The position numbers and the translations under genes were made by a program. A stretch of 64,000 bases of DNA from Lichina pygmaea (Eukaryota > Ascomycota > Lichinomycetes > Lichinales > Lichinaceae): positions 5,518,001 through 5,582,000 of the forward strand of contig OY730169.1 in the NCBI GenBank assembly GCA_963422465.1, read 5' to 3'. Each line of letters starts with the position of its first letter. The first letter of the stretch is position 1. Shown piece by piece: positions 32,990 through 43,691 of the stretch. The notes beneath the pieces were generated by a model. That model searched no databases and had not been told where the DNA came from. It saw only the letters and a list, made by a program, of their open reading frames with translations.

Positions 32990-33769
32990 TCACGACTGCG
33001 TAGAGGACAGCCGTTTGTCTCTCTTCTTCGCTTTGATGGCTCGTTGCTTCACCTTCTCCATCTTCCTCTCCGCCTTGGTCTCGTACCGGAAGGCCTTTTT
33101 GCGCTTCTTGGCAGACGACGGGCCGGTTCTCGACCGGCCTTCTTTGCCGTTGGCCTGCCGACCGGCCGTCGAAGACCTTCCCTTTGAGACAAGCTGCGCA
33201 CTGACAGAAGAGTTCTTGTGTCTCCCGGCCGCTTCTGCGCCATCGGCGTCGTCCTCCTCGTTTTGATCGACAGGTATTGCTGTCAAGCCTTCCTTGGAGA
33301 TATCAACTGCCTCCACAGTCACAGTCGTGTGACGATCTTCGTCGAGATACTGTTCTTCGTGGTTGATATGCTGGGAGGCTGCCTCTCCGCCTTCAGCTTC
33401 AGAATCCCCAGTCTCTCCATCCTTCGACCTTTCGGTATCACAGAGATTGCCATCCGCCCCACCGAGCATGGTGTTGACAGTCTCGGCGTGCCTAAGAGCT
33501 TCATCTTTACGTTGCTGTCGTACCTGATGCCTCAGAGAATAGGTTAGCGTCGAGCATGCGGGTAGAGACGAAGCCCAAGGGAAAGTACCCACCTGGCGCC
33601 TTAGCTCGAGCTTCTCCGCGTGTTCCTTCTTTGCGGCTTCATTTTGCGCACGCTTGATCCGTTCCAGCTTCCGTTTGTGAAAGCCACTGAGATAGTCCTG
33701 GCGTGCATTTTCGTCAAACTGAATCTCTTCGACTTTGACGGTCTTACGCCTCTTTGCTGGCCGCGACAT
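32990..33769 (-). CDS. RRP17: Nop25/Rrp17-type nucleolar protein
   Basis: Two exons, 33769-33593 and 33523-32990, 236 aa. Residues 1-65 (MSRPAKRRKTVKVEEIQFDE, then DYLSGFHKRKLERIKRAQ and KLELRRQVRQQRKDE) are the Nop25 domain; the C-terminus is a highly basic SAKKRKKAFRYETKAERKME region typical of nucleolar targeting, with an acidic middle. Yeast Rrp17 is a 5'-3' exonuclease in maturation of 5.8S and 25S rRNA. The 69-nt intron (GTGGGT donor, CATCAG acceptor) preserves the frame and has no stop; splicing restores the continuous helix ELRRQ-VRQQRKDE, so I treat it as an intron. The start at 33769 is the Met directly before the conserved basic motif; a Met 9 nt upstream would add three residues. 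Confidence 0.88.
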   Translation of the reverse strand: MSRPAKRRKTVKVEEIQFDENARQDYLSGFHKRKLERIKRAQNEAAKKEHAEKLELRRQVGTFPWASSLPACSTLTYSLRHQVRQQRKDEALRHAETVNTMLGGADGNLCDTERSKDGETGDSEAEGGEAASQHINHEEQYLDEDRHTTVTVEAVDISKEGLTAIPVDQNEEDDADGAEAAGRHKNSSVSAQLVSKGRSSTAGRQANGKEGRSRTGPSSAKKRKKAFRYETKAERKMEKVKQRAIKAKKRDKRLSSTQS

Positions 33770-34107
33770 GTGTGACACATGTCGGCGCGGACGGTTCTCC
33801 ATACACAATCGAACAGTCCTCACTCCAAAACAAACAGCACTGGGCCCACGTCATCCAGACATTTTCGAGGTACCGGCGACAGAGTCATACAACGTCATGG
33901 TAGTCTCTAGCTGTACGTACCATGCGTACATAAGCAAGCTCGGATTATTGATTTTCCGGCACATGGAGCTTCCCACTTGCATACGAGTAGTTACGTACCC
34001 ATACGTACCCCGTACGTAACGTACATACGTACGGAAGTACTCTATCGAACGATACCGGATCTACGACATTCAACCACGCCAACGTCAGGACATCCACCGT
34101 CGCCATC
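33770..34107. promoter_or_regulatory. Divergent promoter region
   Basis: 338 bp between RRP17 and the BIG1-like gene. Holds a GTAC-rich island at 33989-34043. Confidence 0.4.
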
Positions 34108-35481
34108 ATGAAACTCGGAACGTTGCTACTGCTCCAGCTGTGGAGCACAGGCTGTGTTTACGCCTTCAGGGATACTTCGCCCTTGTTCTACTTTTCTACA
34201 ACGGAGTAAGCCGGGTCGCCACGCCGTCGCGTCGCCGTGTTGGTCTTTACTGATGAGAGACGACAGATCTGCGGAACATCTCCGAAGCCGCGGATTGCCG
34301 TCTCTAGTATCCTCTTCAGAGAGCATACAGCTCTACATTGAGGAGCAGCTATCGGCATGCAGTTCCGATACCTACATCTTGGTGTCGCAACCTGGGGTCA
34401 ACGCGGCAGACTTCAAGACAGCTTCTGCGGCTCCACATCTTCGAAGGTACATGGCCGGCGGCGAGGGTGAAGAGGCTCAATCACCAACAGCGAACTTTCA
34501 TATTCCGGACGTTCTGGGGCATTTCGATCTCGTACGGGCGGAGTCGTACCTTGAACGGATGTGTGGTGCCGAGATCATGACCGTGGATGCTTCAAGTAAG
34601 TCCTCTTAGGTGGATATCAGGTTTGGCGACAAGACCGGAGCGCTTCCCAACGATGCTAAGGTATGCCTCTCACCCGTGTAGCTGGTGTCTTCAAGACGGT
34701 CGATGACATGAAACCACGAGTCGTGCGGCTGGACTTTCCTCGGTTGCCGCCCGGGCTGGTCAAGAGAACCGCTCAATTGCAAGAGAATGGTATTCCCTGA
34801 TCGTCCGTCTGGCCTTTCTAAAGTTCACTCAGCTGACTAGACCTAGACGCCTTTCTCTCATCGCTCATCGATCTTCTCCCGAGCTCGAGGTTCACGGTTT
34901 TGTATACGACGACGTCTGAGTACGACGACGCTGACCACCTACCGCACGGAGAAGGCTCTCTCATGTCGCCGGACCATTACTCCGATCCGGACAAGGACCG
35001 CAGCAAAGAACTGAAACGACGCATGCTGCATCGCCGGGATGATGGTGATAACAAGAATGGCACTAAAGACGGGGAGGATAAGCCCAAGCATGACGACAAT
35101 GACAACAAGGGCGATGACGACAAGGACAAGAATGGTGGTGGTGACAAGGACGACGATGGCGACGAAGAGAAGCAGCCGGACACAACTCTCGTCGACGGAC
35201 CACTGTTCCAGAGATACCAGTTTCTGTCACCAGGTAGGCTTCGTTCGATCGCTCCCCACCATAGCTCCCACTGCTGTTACAAGATGTCAAGGGCGTCGTC
35301 TGCCAGTCGTCGAGCTCATAACTAATGTGGGATGATCCGAATAACAGGCCTGTTCATGTCCCTTCTCGTCGGGTTTCTCCTTCTTAGCATCCTAGGCTTT
35401 GGTGTGCGAGCCTTGGGCAGCCTGGAAGTCTCCTACGGCGCATTCGAAAGGAAGATGAGTCCGGCGGGTCAGACGAAGTAG
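34108..35481 (+). CDS. BIG1: BIG1-like ER membrane protein
   Basis: Five exons: 34108-34205, 34267-34595, 34682-34789, 34841-35233 and 35348-35481, 353 aa. A signal peptide (LGTLLLLQLWSTGCVYA) leads into AFRDTSPLFYFST, matching the AFSDTSPFFLFST start of BIG1 proteins. The luminal part ends in a long Asp/Lys/Gly/Asn-rich stretch (DGDNKNGTKDGEDKPKHDD and following), then one membrane helix (LFMSLLVGFLLLSILGFGV) and the family end LGSLEVSYGAFERK. BIG1 is an ER protein needed for beta-1,6-glucan in yeast, and the C-terminal segment is shared with the V-ATPase assembly factor Voa1 and Ac45. All four introns (61, 86, 51 and 114 nt) join in phase. Function is inferred from that C-terminal homology. 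Confidence 0.85.
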
Positions 35482-36255
35482 CAATAATCTCCCACTTTTC
35501 TTTTCAGGGGGACGGTCTATCAACCCAACTCTCTTTTTGGTATCTTCCTTTTCTTCCTCGTTCCAGCTGGCATTGGGCGTTCAGGTTCGAAATTCTCGGC
35601 CTCGAAAGGCCATGAACGCTGGCAGCATCTCCTCATCTGCAGGCTACAGTACAGTAGAAGCAGACGACTTTCTACTGCGTGTATATTTCGTGCTGTCTGG
35701 CCAATAGGCTGTGGATACCTACCAATCGCGTTGAGTATTGACCATCGATCATTTATCATCGACCATCAGAGTCCCGTCGTGCTTTCTCCGCCACTAGTCT
35801 CACTTGGTCTCAATGTACTCCTCGTACGAGTCGTAATTTCATACACACGTACCTCGAACAGCCACCAGAACATAATCCCCGAAAAAATTCAACTTTGGTC
35901 GCACACACCCCTCCATGGCTCTATCCCGTCCCCATCCGTCTCTAATGAAAGAGTGGAGGCGTGGAGTCGTGGAGTCGTGGAGGCGCGAATAGAAGCCTGG
36001 AGGTCCAGGGGCGCGGACGAAAACATGAATGCCTAGACGCGTAAAAGCGTGCATGGACGAGTGATCATGACGACCAATCACGATGAGTACATGGTGGTAA
36101 GTGCGATCAAGGCTGGTACGCCTAGCGGAAGCAACAGTAGTCGTTGATAGGACATGACTTGCTCATTACATCTCTCCGCACCTCTAAGCATGAGTCGGGT
36201 GTCGACGCGTCAACTGCCAACCGATGTCTCTTTGGAACTACCAGTAGGGTACTAT
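35482..36255. other. Intergenic, no gene seen
   Basis: 3' flank of the BIG1-like gene, up to a retroposon-like insertion. Short direct repeats (GACCATCGATCATTTATCATCGACCATC) near 35738-35765 and GGAGTCGTGGAG near 35960. Confidence 0.55.
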
Positions 36256-36595
36256 TTCAAGTCAAAGACAGCAAGCTCCTTTCAATTCTCAAGATTTCAC
36301 TTCTATTATTGCAAACCCAGAGCTTCTACAGAAGTTTCTATACTGGTTCATGTCTTTGAAAAGACTGAACCAGTTTAATCTGGCTTTCAAACTCCACTAT
36401 TCACACTCTAATATCTAGAAGTTTTCTCTCTACCAGTCACTACAAGATTTCCTTTTGCTACATCCTCTAGTCACCCCCAGTCTTCAGTTTTTATTCCTCT
36501 AAAGGTTTTCTGAAGAAAATCACTCTTAGCTAGAAGATCTGCATGGCTGAAAAGCTACTATCAGTGTAAGAATCAAATAAATAAAAAAATAAAAA
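36256..36595 (+). mobile_element. AT-rich retroposon (SINE or truncated LINE)
   Basis: 340 bp of noticeably AT-rich DNA ending in an A-rich tail (AAATAAATAAAAAAATAAAA) and flanked by a perfect 13-bp direct repeat, AGTAGGGTACTAT, at 36243-36255 and 36596-36608. A long target duplication plus an A-rich 3' tail is the hallmark of LINE-machinery retroposition. I see no convincing tRNA-type A and B boxes, so I cannot tell a SINE from the 3' end of a LINE. No open frame. Confidence 0.8.
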
Positions 36596-36777
36596 AGTAG
36601 GGTACTATGCAGACACCAAGACATTATTCAGTTGTCTCCTCTCTTCATGGCTCACTCTGCTTCTGCTTCTTCTGCTTCTGCTTCTGCTTCTGTCATTGAA
36701 CCCCCAAAATGGGATCTTACCCCCGAGAACACACTCCCCCAGATGGAGTGGAATGAGCGACAGCCTAGTATCTGAAA

Positions 36778-36797
36778 CCCCCCCCCCCCCCCCCCCC
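36778..36797. repeat. Poly(C) tract, 20 nt
   Basis: Uninterrupted run of 20 C in the 3' flank of RCY1. One of three homopolymers of 20-21 nt in the window. Confidence 0.9.
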
Positions 36798-36876
36798 ATT
36801 TTCTCCTCCCCCATCCCCCACGAGACGATAGCCCACCAAACCCCCCCACACAAACGATATACCCCCAGTCATAGAG

Positions 36877-39800
36877 CTACATAACGCCGCAACCCACGCC
36901 ATACAAGCCCCTCTCGACGTTCTTCTTGACGACGTACCAGTCCGCGCGACGGCCGGCGAACTCGTAGACCTCCTCGGCGCGGAAGACGCCGTGGAAGCGG
37001 TCGCCGTCGGCGATCATGGCCGCGAGGTCCTTGCTGTGGGCGGCGTCGACGAGGTAGATCTGCGCGAGCTCGCGCAAGGCCTTGAAGTACTGCAGCAGCT
37101 TCTGGTTTCTCAGGGTGCGCACGTAGAGGAAGTAGTGGTTCATGTCACTATTCCCGAGGTTGGTTCTTGTGAGTGCAAATCCGGAGTGGAGAGAGGCCGA
37201 TGAAGGAGGAGAGTCTTGGTAGTTGGATGAAAAATAGGGAGCGGAACTGAAGGCAAGGGGCCGGGGGTGATGTCACAAGGGCCGACATGTGGACTGTACC
37301 TGATCAACCTCATCGATCCGTCCACGCTGATCCGCTGCCGCTTGATATGCTTGCACAGACCGGTGAACAGCCGCAGTCCGACCTCCTGATTGAAGACGTC
37401 GAGGAGATTCTTGTCGGTACTGCCGATGAGCATCTGGGTGTGTGACGAGACGACCTCGACCACCTCCTTGGCCGTTCGGGTCGGCCCGACATCGAGGTCT
37501 AGCACGACGGAGGCTCTTGAGCCAGACCCAGTCTCCATCGGAGTTGGGTTGTAGTCCGTCGGCTGCTGCGTCGTAGCGAAGAGGTGCTCGACCTCGTCCA
37601 TCAGCACCTCGATGCCCTTGTTTAGCCCGGCCGCCACGCGTTCATCGAGCATCTGTTCGAATCGTTTCTTCTCTTTTGACGCCCCGTCGAAGGAGTCGCT
37701 TCGATCCACCAGTTTCGCCGCCACCAGCTCCTGCTCGTAGAAGACGTCGACCATCTGCTGGATTAGGTCGCCGACGTTGACGAGCTCGAGGAACGTCACC
37801 AGCGGCTTGACCTGCGTCTGCTCTTGGTCGGTCACTTCCCGCGGGTTGTAGTTCGAAAGGTGATCCACCGCCTTGTCGAAACCGGCCTTGACGTGCCTCG
37901 AGCCCAGCACCTGCAGAAGCGTAACGAAAATAGCCTGACATTGAGCCTTTGCCTCCTCTGCGTAGCTACCCCCAAGAGGGACGAACACCGCCACGCGTTC
38001 GAGACTGGCTTTGGCCGTGTGAACAATGTTCAGGGCTACCTCGAGGCTGAAGAGCGACCGAATTCCTTCTAAACGCGAGTTCATGATCGCCGTTTTGGCT
38101 GCCAGCTCGGTCGTCGGTGCTTCCGACATCGAAAACGACCGTGCGGGCGAAGGCGCCCTGCTGCCCTCGACTGACGGTGCAAGAGCTCTGCTGTGATGCG
38201 AGTTCGTCGCTTTGATGGTGGACGGCTGCGTCGACAGCGGGAATACCGGTAAGATGTTCACCGGCATCATGACCACTTTCTTGAACGAAGAGAGAAAGTC
38301 TTTTTTAGCCACCTGGCGGTTGATGTTCGACATGTAGAAGGACTCCGCTGACGCGTCTTCTTCCGAAAGCTTCTGCTCCCAGTCCTCCACTTCGGCAGTG
38401 GATCTGCTCTGGAAGAAATCCAATTCTTCTCGCAGGTAAAGATCCAGATGGGGCTCAAATATCCGCGTCACGATGTTTAAAAGCTCGTCGTGACACCGCT
38501 GCCAAGGGCCCTGTGGAGGCTGGATCGAACGGACCAAAGCTCGCGCTTGTTGATACACACCAGGTAGAGCCTTGATGTAGGACTCTACGCTCAGCCGATG
38601 CACCTCGTCCAGCAGGGTGGTCACATAGTCCGAAATGACCTTCTGTCCAACAGACTCAAAAAGAGGAATAAAAACGTCCTGAGTGGCGAGGAACACCATT
38701 CCAATCGCTTTGCTTTGCTCGTTGATGGCGGTAGACAGTTGCAGAAAGAACGAATGCGAGGCTGTCAACGACAGCCCTCCGGTGACATCACTATGTCAAG
38801 ATGTCAGCGAAGTTGGACATGTCGTAGCAATAGAACCACTGACGTTATACACTCCATAGGGTTCCCAAAATCGTCTTTAGCCTTCAGAACGGGGTTGTCA
38901 TGAACGAATAGGTCGATACATGACTGTCCGCCGTTCAAGGTCAAAAGCACTTCCGCATACTGTCGCATGCGGCCATCGAGGTCGCCAGCTCGGAGGCCGC
39001 TGTTTCCTATGAGCATTCGCATCGTGCAGTGACTGTTGCTTGACTGACTTTTCGAATTCCCGCAAGGCTGCCGCTTCGAAGCCGCCGATCATGCTGATGA
39101 GACTGTCCTCCCGCGCCTGCGCTCCTGGTATGACATCGCTCTTCGCAAAGGCCCGCACCTGAGCAAGCATCTGCGCTTGATCGTTGGGAGCCTGGTACAC
39201 GTGGAATAGCATTGCTTCATTATGGTTTCTTGATCTGGCAATATCAAAGTAGACAGGCGCCAGCGACTGATAGGCTCTGCCATACTCCTGACGTGCCAGA
39301 CTTCGTACGGATCGTACGGTGGAGAGGATGCGAAGAGCCGTTGCAGCGGCACCTAAGGGTTTGTGCATGAGTGAAAGAGGCGGCGTTCCAGAAGTGGGTG
39401 TGGATCTGTCCTCATGGACAAGTCTTTCATCGTGACTCTCGGACTGCCCCACAGCCGATTGAGCCACCAGCTTGTCTTGAGATTCATTTGCAGCTACACG
39501 GCTAGGACGCTCTGGGTCTGGTCTTCCCGGACCTCCTTTACCAGCTGCCGTTCCGTTCATGACCCCAGGTGGCCTGACAGGACTTCGACCGGCCTGTGCA
39601 TGTCTTATTGAAAGAGCTCTCAGTTTTTTTCGTGCTGCTTCCTCGGACTCTCTGCGTGCCTCCGCCTCATCCCAGCAACCCATCAGAATGAGCTTTCGGA
39701 TCCATCTGCTCTCATCGTAGACCATCTCATGATAGCGTTTGGACACACGGGCGAAACGAATCAGGTCGGGGATAGGGAGATGGTCAAGGATGCTGGCTAT

Positions 39801-39977
39801 GATCTCTATCTTCCAATTAGCTTCAAGTCTCTCCCTAGTTCACAGGACGGATCACTTACCTGCTGGGAGTATGGACTTTGGGGAAACGATCTCCGCTACC
39901 TTCAAGGGAGCTAGGACATCCGGCTTGACGGGTCCCCGCTTGGCCCAAGCCGCATTGGCTTGCGCTACCGAGGCCAT
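36877..39977 (-). CDS. RCY1: Recyclin (F-box, Sec10-like)
   Basis: Five exons: 39977-39860, 39805-39049, 38999-38844, 38790-37300 and 37147-36877, 930 aa. Near the N-terminus a 54-nt intron interrupts an F-box: LPAEIIASILDHLPIPDLIR followed by FARVSKRYHEMVYDESRWIR. The rest resembles the exocyst Sec10 fold (CIDLFVHDNPVLKAKDDFGN, FVPLGGSYAEEAKAQCQAIF, HYFLYVRTLRNQKLLQYFKA). The last four residues, CGVM, form a CaaX prenylation motif, as in yeast Rcy1. Rcy1 and its relatives act in endocytic recycling of plasma-membrane proteins such as the v-SNARE Snc1, with Skp1. Introns 54, 49, 53 and 152 nt all keep phase; the 49-nt one (39048-39000) has the least certain acceptor. The gene starts head-to-tail 735 bp from the ERD1-like gene. 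Confidence 0.87.
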
Positions 39978-40711
39978 CCAGCCTAGACTCTGCTAGAAGC
40001 CGAACGTAGTATGTCCTTGACAAGAGAGCATTGCGATCTCTTAGCGGTGGGAATCGATCTTGAGTTCAATCGTGCTCAAGCTCGACGTCGTTCGCAACGC
40101 CGCTCAAATCAAACAAGCCTAGTTTGGCCGGCCTGCTACAATGAAACGGAACCAATACTTTGGGACTGTGGACCAAGGTACCTCCGCATAGGATAGAGAA
40201 TTAGGGACGGTGAGGAGTATGGGGTGTGTCGTCTAAATCGATCCTTCGATGCCGAGCTTACTGTTTGTACGGCACGGTATTCGCGAATCGTAACTCTTTA
40301 AAGAGGCGTCTGCTTCAACCCATTCTACCGACGACTTCAAAGGAGAACTGCAGTTGAATTTTATAGTAGATCCTCTACGATCGGCGGACTTTGAACGTCT
40401 GCTGATGCGCTGCGACATCAATGCAGCCAAGGGAGCAGAGCCACCCGAGAGGGCAGTTGAACAGACGTGTATCGAGGCATCCGAGTCTTTGCTGGTCTAC
40501 CTTCCTCCAAATTACAAATGCCATCCATCTGGGCATAAAAATGTAAAATTGAGCCCCCGTTTGAGCCGGTATGCGATCCGCACGCGATCCATACTTAGGC
40601 CAGGGAAACGAACTCTGTCGTTAATCGTCATCACTCTTATCGTAGCGTTCAAGTAGAATATCATCCATGCCAGGCCCTTGGTTATTCCGCACTGTGTGAC
40701 GGTCAGACAAG
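39978..40711. other. Intergenic / possible ERD1 3' exon
   Basis: Mostly without a gene. The minus-strand frame 40784-40512 follows the ERD1-like coding end and contains a hydrophobic patch, so an alternative 3' exon may lie here. Confidence 0.4.
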
Positions 40712-42071
40712 CTATGACGACGATCGCAAAGAAGAGATGAGCATACCCCACTCGGTCTCGACCCGGAAGAATATCCATATCCACCTTCTGAGTACTTCCA
40801 ACATTTCCATGAAGAAGATGCCCGCTTCCATGTCGTTGAACCGATCCAGGTAAGGAGATAGCTTCAGGCTCCAGGCAAAGCGCAGAATAAAGTCAATCAC
40901 TATCGCCGCGTAGTAGATGCCAGGACTGTGGAAGAAGCGCTGACGGCGTAGGCCAAATGGGTATTCTGGGTGCTTGCGCTCGATAGATGATGAGAGCAGC
41001 GAGAGGTCCCAGTCTTTTGTTACGTCCCAATAGAATGAGTAGAACGAATTCAACAAGACAGACAATAGCCTTCAAGCGTCTGTAAGTCAAAACTGTCACG
41101 AAGCCTCTCTCTAGTGTCGGAGCTCACCACAGTCTGTTCAAGGCCACCTGACCAATGCCATGGTCGGACGGAATGTAACCCTTTTGCAGAGTGCCCAAAA
41201 GGATCACTGGGAAAGCGGTCGAATACTTCAGCGCATTTGCCAGATGCTGACCTCCCCACCCAGCTGAGTTGTCACCGCTATTTGTTACCCGGTAGTATTC
41301 AATCAGACACTGCCGTAGTCGTATCACGCTCGGTATGCTAAGGATGAACGGGACAAGAAAATGCCCACCACATCCTCGGTTTGGCTTTCCGGTTGAAGAG
41401 GCATCCGCAGCAAAGAACATGCAAGCAGACACAAACAGATCGCCCAGGACCTTTGAGTATGAAGTCAAGACATCAGCCAGCAAGATATCTCCGAATTTCC
41501 CGTCCTGCGCCTGAGCAAGCCCTCCGACACTGACTCGTCTCAGAGTGGAGAGAAACCGATAGCGGCCGGATCGAGATAGCTGTTGGATGGGGAGCAGAAA
41601 AGAGAACGCGAGGAAACTCAAGTAAACTTGTGGGAGCAGTTCATATTGGGCAACCAGCCGCGGTTGGGCCCTGGTAAGTGTCCAGAACGCAAGAAGCGAG
41701 GCCAGTAGTGGCAGGGTAAGGAGGGTGGCCAAGCGATATGTGGACAGATAGTGAGGTGGAGCGGTAGCAGATTGACGTGACGGATAGCGGATGAGGGAGG
41801 GAACGTCCTGATATCTTGTCAGACCCTCTGATCTTAAATCACTTCAGGCCATCCTTCCTGCGTACAATATCAAAAGACGCTAGATATTGGAGATTTGCAC
41901 CCCAGGCCCAGACCCCTTTGATGAATTGGTTAGCATAGAAGACCTTTGTAATGAGATGACACCAGGTCACGCAAACATACCCAGCACCAGAATGATGGCT
42001 ACCCGATATGGTAACGGCAGGAGAAGGCTGAAGCTGTCCAGCCCTGAACCTACTAAAGCGTCTGGATCCAT
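40712..42071 (-). CDS. ERD1: ERD1-like EXS-domain membrane protein
   Basis: Four exons: 42071-41981, 41915-41866, 41807-41128 and 41069-40712, 392 aa (yeast Erd1 362). The protein begins FSLLLPLPYRVAIILVLGVW joined to AWGANLQYLASFDIDVPSLI, then several membrane helices and the EXS-domain signatures RLRQCLIEYY, LKYSTAFPVILLG, NSFYSFYWDVTKDWDL and LRRWIWIFFRVETEW. There is no SPX domain, so it belongs with Erd1 rather than Syg1/XPR1. Erd1 is a Golgi protein needed for retention of ER luminal proteins and, in more recent work, for phosphate recycling from glycosylation. Introns 65, 58 and 58 nt keep phase. The 3' end is uncertain: a donor-like G|GTATGC lies right after VETEW and could splice to a further exon. 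Confidence 0.82.
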
Positions 42072-42375
42072 CTCCCTGGACCATATCCTGGAGGGTTATG
42101 CATAGGCCACTTCCTGATAGCGTTGTACGTATCAAGCTGGCAGAGTGGGATCGTGAAGTACTCCCGTATTTACGTTACATAAGGCGCTACTGATATTATC
42201 TTAGAGCAGTGATTGGCTGAGGGGCATACATACCAGCCGCACTAGCCGCCCAGACCGCGCCCGCCGCAGCAGCCGGAGCAGCCGCATACGAAACTGACTC
42301 GTAGTCACATGATACCACCATCCCGTGACGACGACTGTTTACCTACTGACCTCGACGATCCAATCCCGAACACCC
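42072..42375. promoter_or_regulatory. Divergent promoter region ERD1-like / PEX10
   Basis: 304 bp between divergent start codons, containing a GCCGCAGCAGCC patch near 42255. Confidence 0.4.
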
Positions 42376-43476
42376 ATGAACGAGGCAAAGAGGACGTTGG
42401 AGCGACTGGGGGATGCCCCGTCAGCGCAAGCCCGTGATCTCCACTATCCCTTCTCCTCCGCGCCAGACATAGTGAGGTCCAGCCAGAAGGATGCTTACAT
42501 CCAGGGAGTTGTTTGCGACAATCTGGCGGACATCCTGCGACGAGTGTACGGCGCTCGATTCGCGCATCACCACTCCGCCGGCGTGAAGACGTGGGCCGAC
42601 TTGATCTACCTCGGCCTGACGACTCTGATCGGCAACAGGACACTCGGAGAAGAGTACTGTCATATCGTTCAGGTCGAGGATAACACGCTCCGGCTACCCG
42701 CGCTGCGTCGCCGAGCGGGGTATATCCTCACGACGGTGCTCTTGCCTTACGTCCTATCGCGATTCTTGCCTGCTCTCCGCCGGAGGATACGACGGAAGCT
42801 TGAGGTCAATCTGCGTCATCTCTCGGACGAGAAAAGTGTGGCATCGGTCTCTCCCTCGAGCAATCTCACGCCATCCGATCGAGTTCGGGCCTATGCCCTC
42901 GCAAACCTCGACACTATCACTTCGCCAGCACCTTTTTACGCTGTGCACCTCGCCATCTTCTACTTCACCGGCGCTTACCACCATCTCAGCAAGCGCGTAT
43001 GGGGTCTCCGCTATACCTTCACCAAAAGGATGTCACCGAATGAAGAACGTGTAGGGTACGAGGTTCTGGGCGCGCTCCTGCTCTTGCAGTTGACCGTTCA
43101 GAGCTGGGTGCATCTACGCCGACAGCTCAGAGACATCAGCCCGAATGTTTCCGACGGCACGTCCATCACGAGCACGCTCCCAATGACCCAGGAAGGCGGC
43201 TTGTCGGACGCGGCCAAGATCTCCACTGTCACTCACACTCCCGGGTTTCCTCTACCTCGCTATAGCCTCGATGATGGAGAGATGATGCAATGGGTCCAAG
43301 GGGCGCGGCAGAGACGGTGCACGCTGTGTCTGGAGCCGATGAAGGATCCAAGCGCTACCACCTGCGGCCATGTGTTCTGCTGGGTCTGCATTCGAGACTG
43401 GTGTCGCGAAAAGCCTGAGTGCCCCTTGTGCCGCCAGACTAGTTTGCCACAACACATATTGCCTCTAAGGGCTTGA
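42376..43476 (+). CDS. PEX10: Peroxin 10, RING ubiquitin ligase
   Basis: Single exon, 366 aa from the ATG at 42376; the frame is open upstream to 42325 but lacks an earlier ATG. The start region PFSSAPDIVRSSQKDAYIQG is the conserved PEX10 N-terminus; two or more hydrophobic segments (YILTTVLLPYVLSRFLPAL; PFYAVHLAIFYFTGAYHH) fit a peroxisomal membrane protein. The C-terminal C3HC4 RING (residues about 315-352) reads CTLCLEPMKDPSATTCGHVF, then CWVCIRDWC and CPLCRQ, with all zinc ligands present. PEX10 works with PEX2 and PEX12 as the peroxisomal retrotranslocation and ubiquitination complex that recycles the import receptor PEX5. Confidence 0.94.
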   Translation: MNEAKRTLERLGDAPSAQARDLHYPFSSAPDIVRSSQKDAYIQGVVCDNLADILRRVYGARFAHHHSAGVKTWADLIYLGLTTLIGNRTLGEEYCHIVQVEDNTLRLPALRRRAGYILTTVLLPYVLSRFLPALRRRIRRKLEVNLRHLSDEKSVASVSPSSNLTPSDRVRAYALANLDTITSPAPFYAVHLAIFYFTGAYHHLSKRVWGLRYTFTKRMSPNEERVGYEVLGALLLLQLTVQSWVHLRRQLRDISPNVSDGTSITSTLPMTQEGGLSDAAKISTVTHTPGFPLPRYSLDDGEMMQWVQGARQRRCTLCLEPMKDPSATTCGHVFCWVCIRDWCREKPECPLCRQTSLPQHILPLRA

Positions 43477-43691
43477 TCGAGATCATGGATGGCCTTGAGC
43501 GAATCACACGGCAACGGCGCCAGCGAAGATTGAGCTCCATTGCGTCTTGCAAGCCCGACTCAATTCTGCTGTGGGCGAAAGCATCCCGGGTCTACAAAAC
43601 TCTCTCCGCGACATTCGCCCACGGTATTGCAACGAAGCCGTGAACGGCTCGCTGCACCAGAGCGGCAACTGAGCGGGATTCCAAGGACCGC

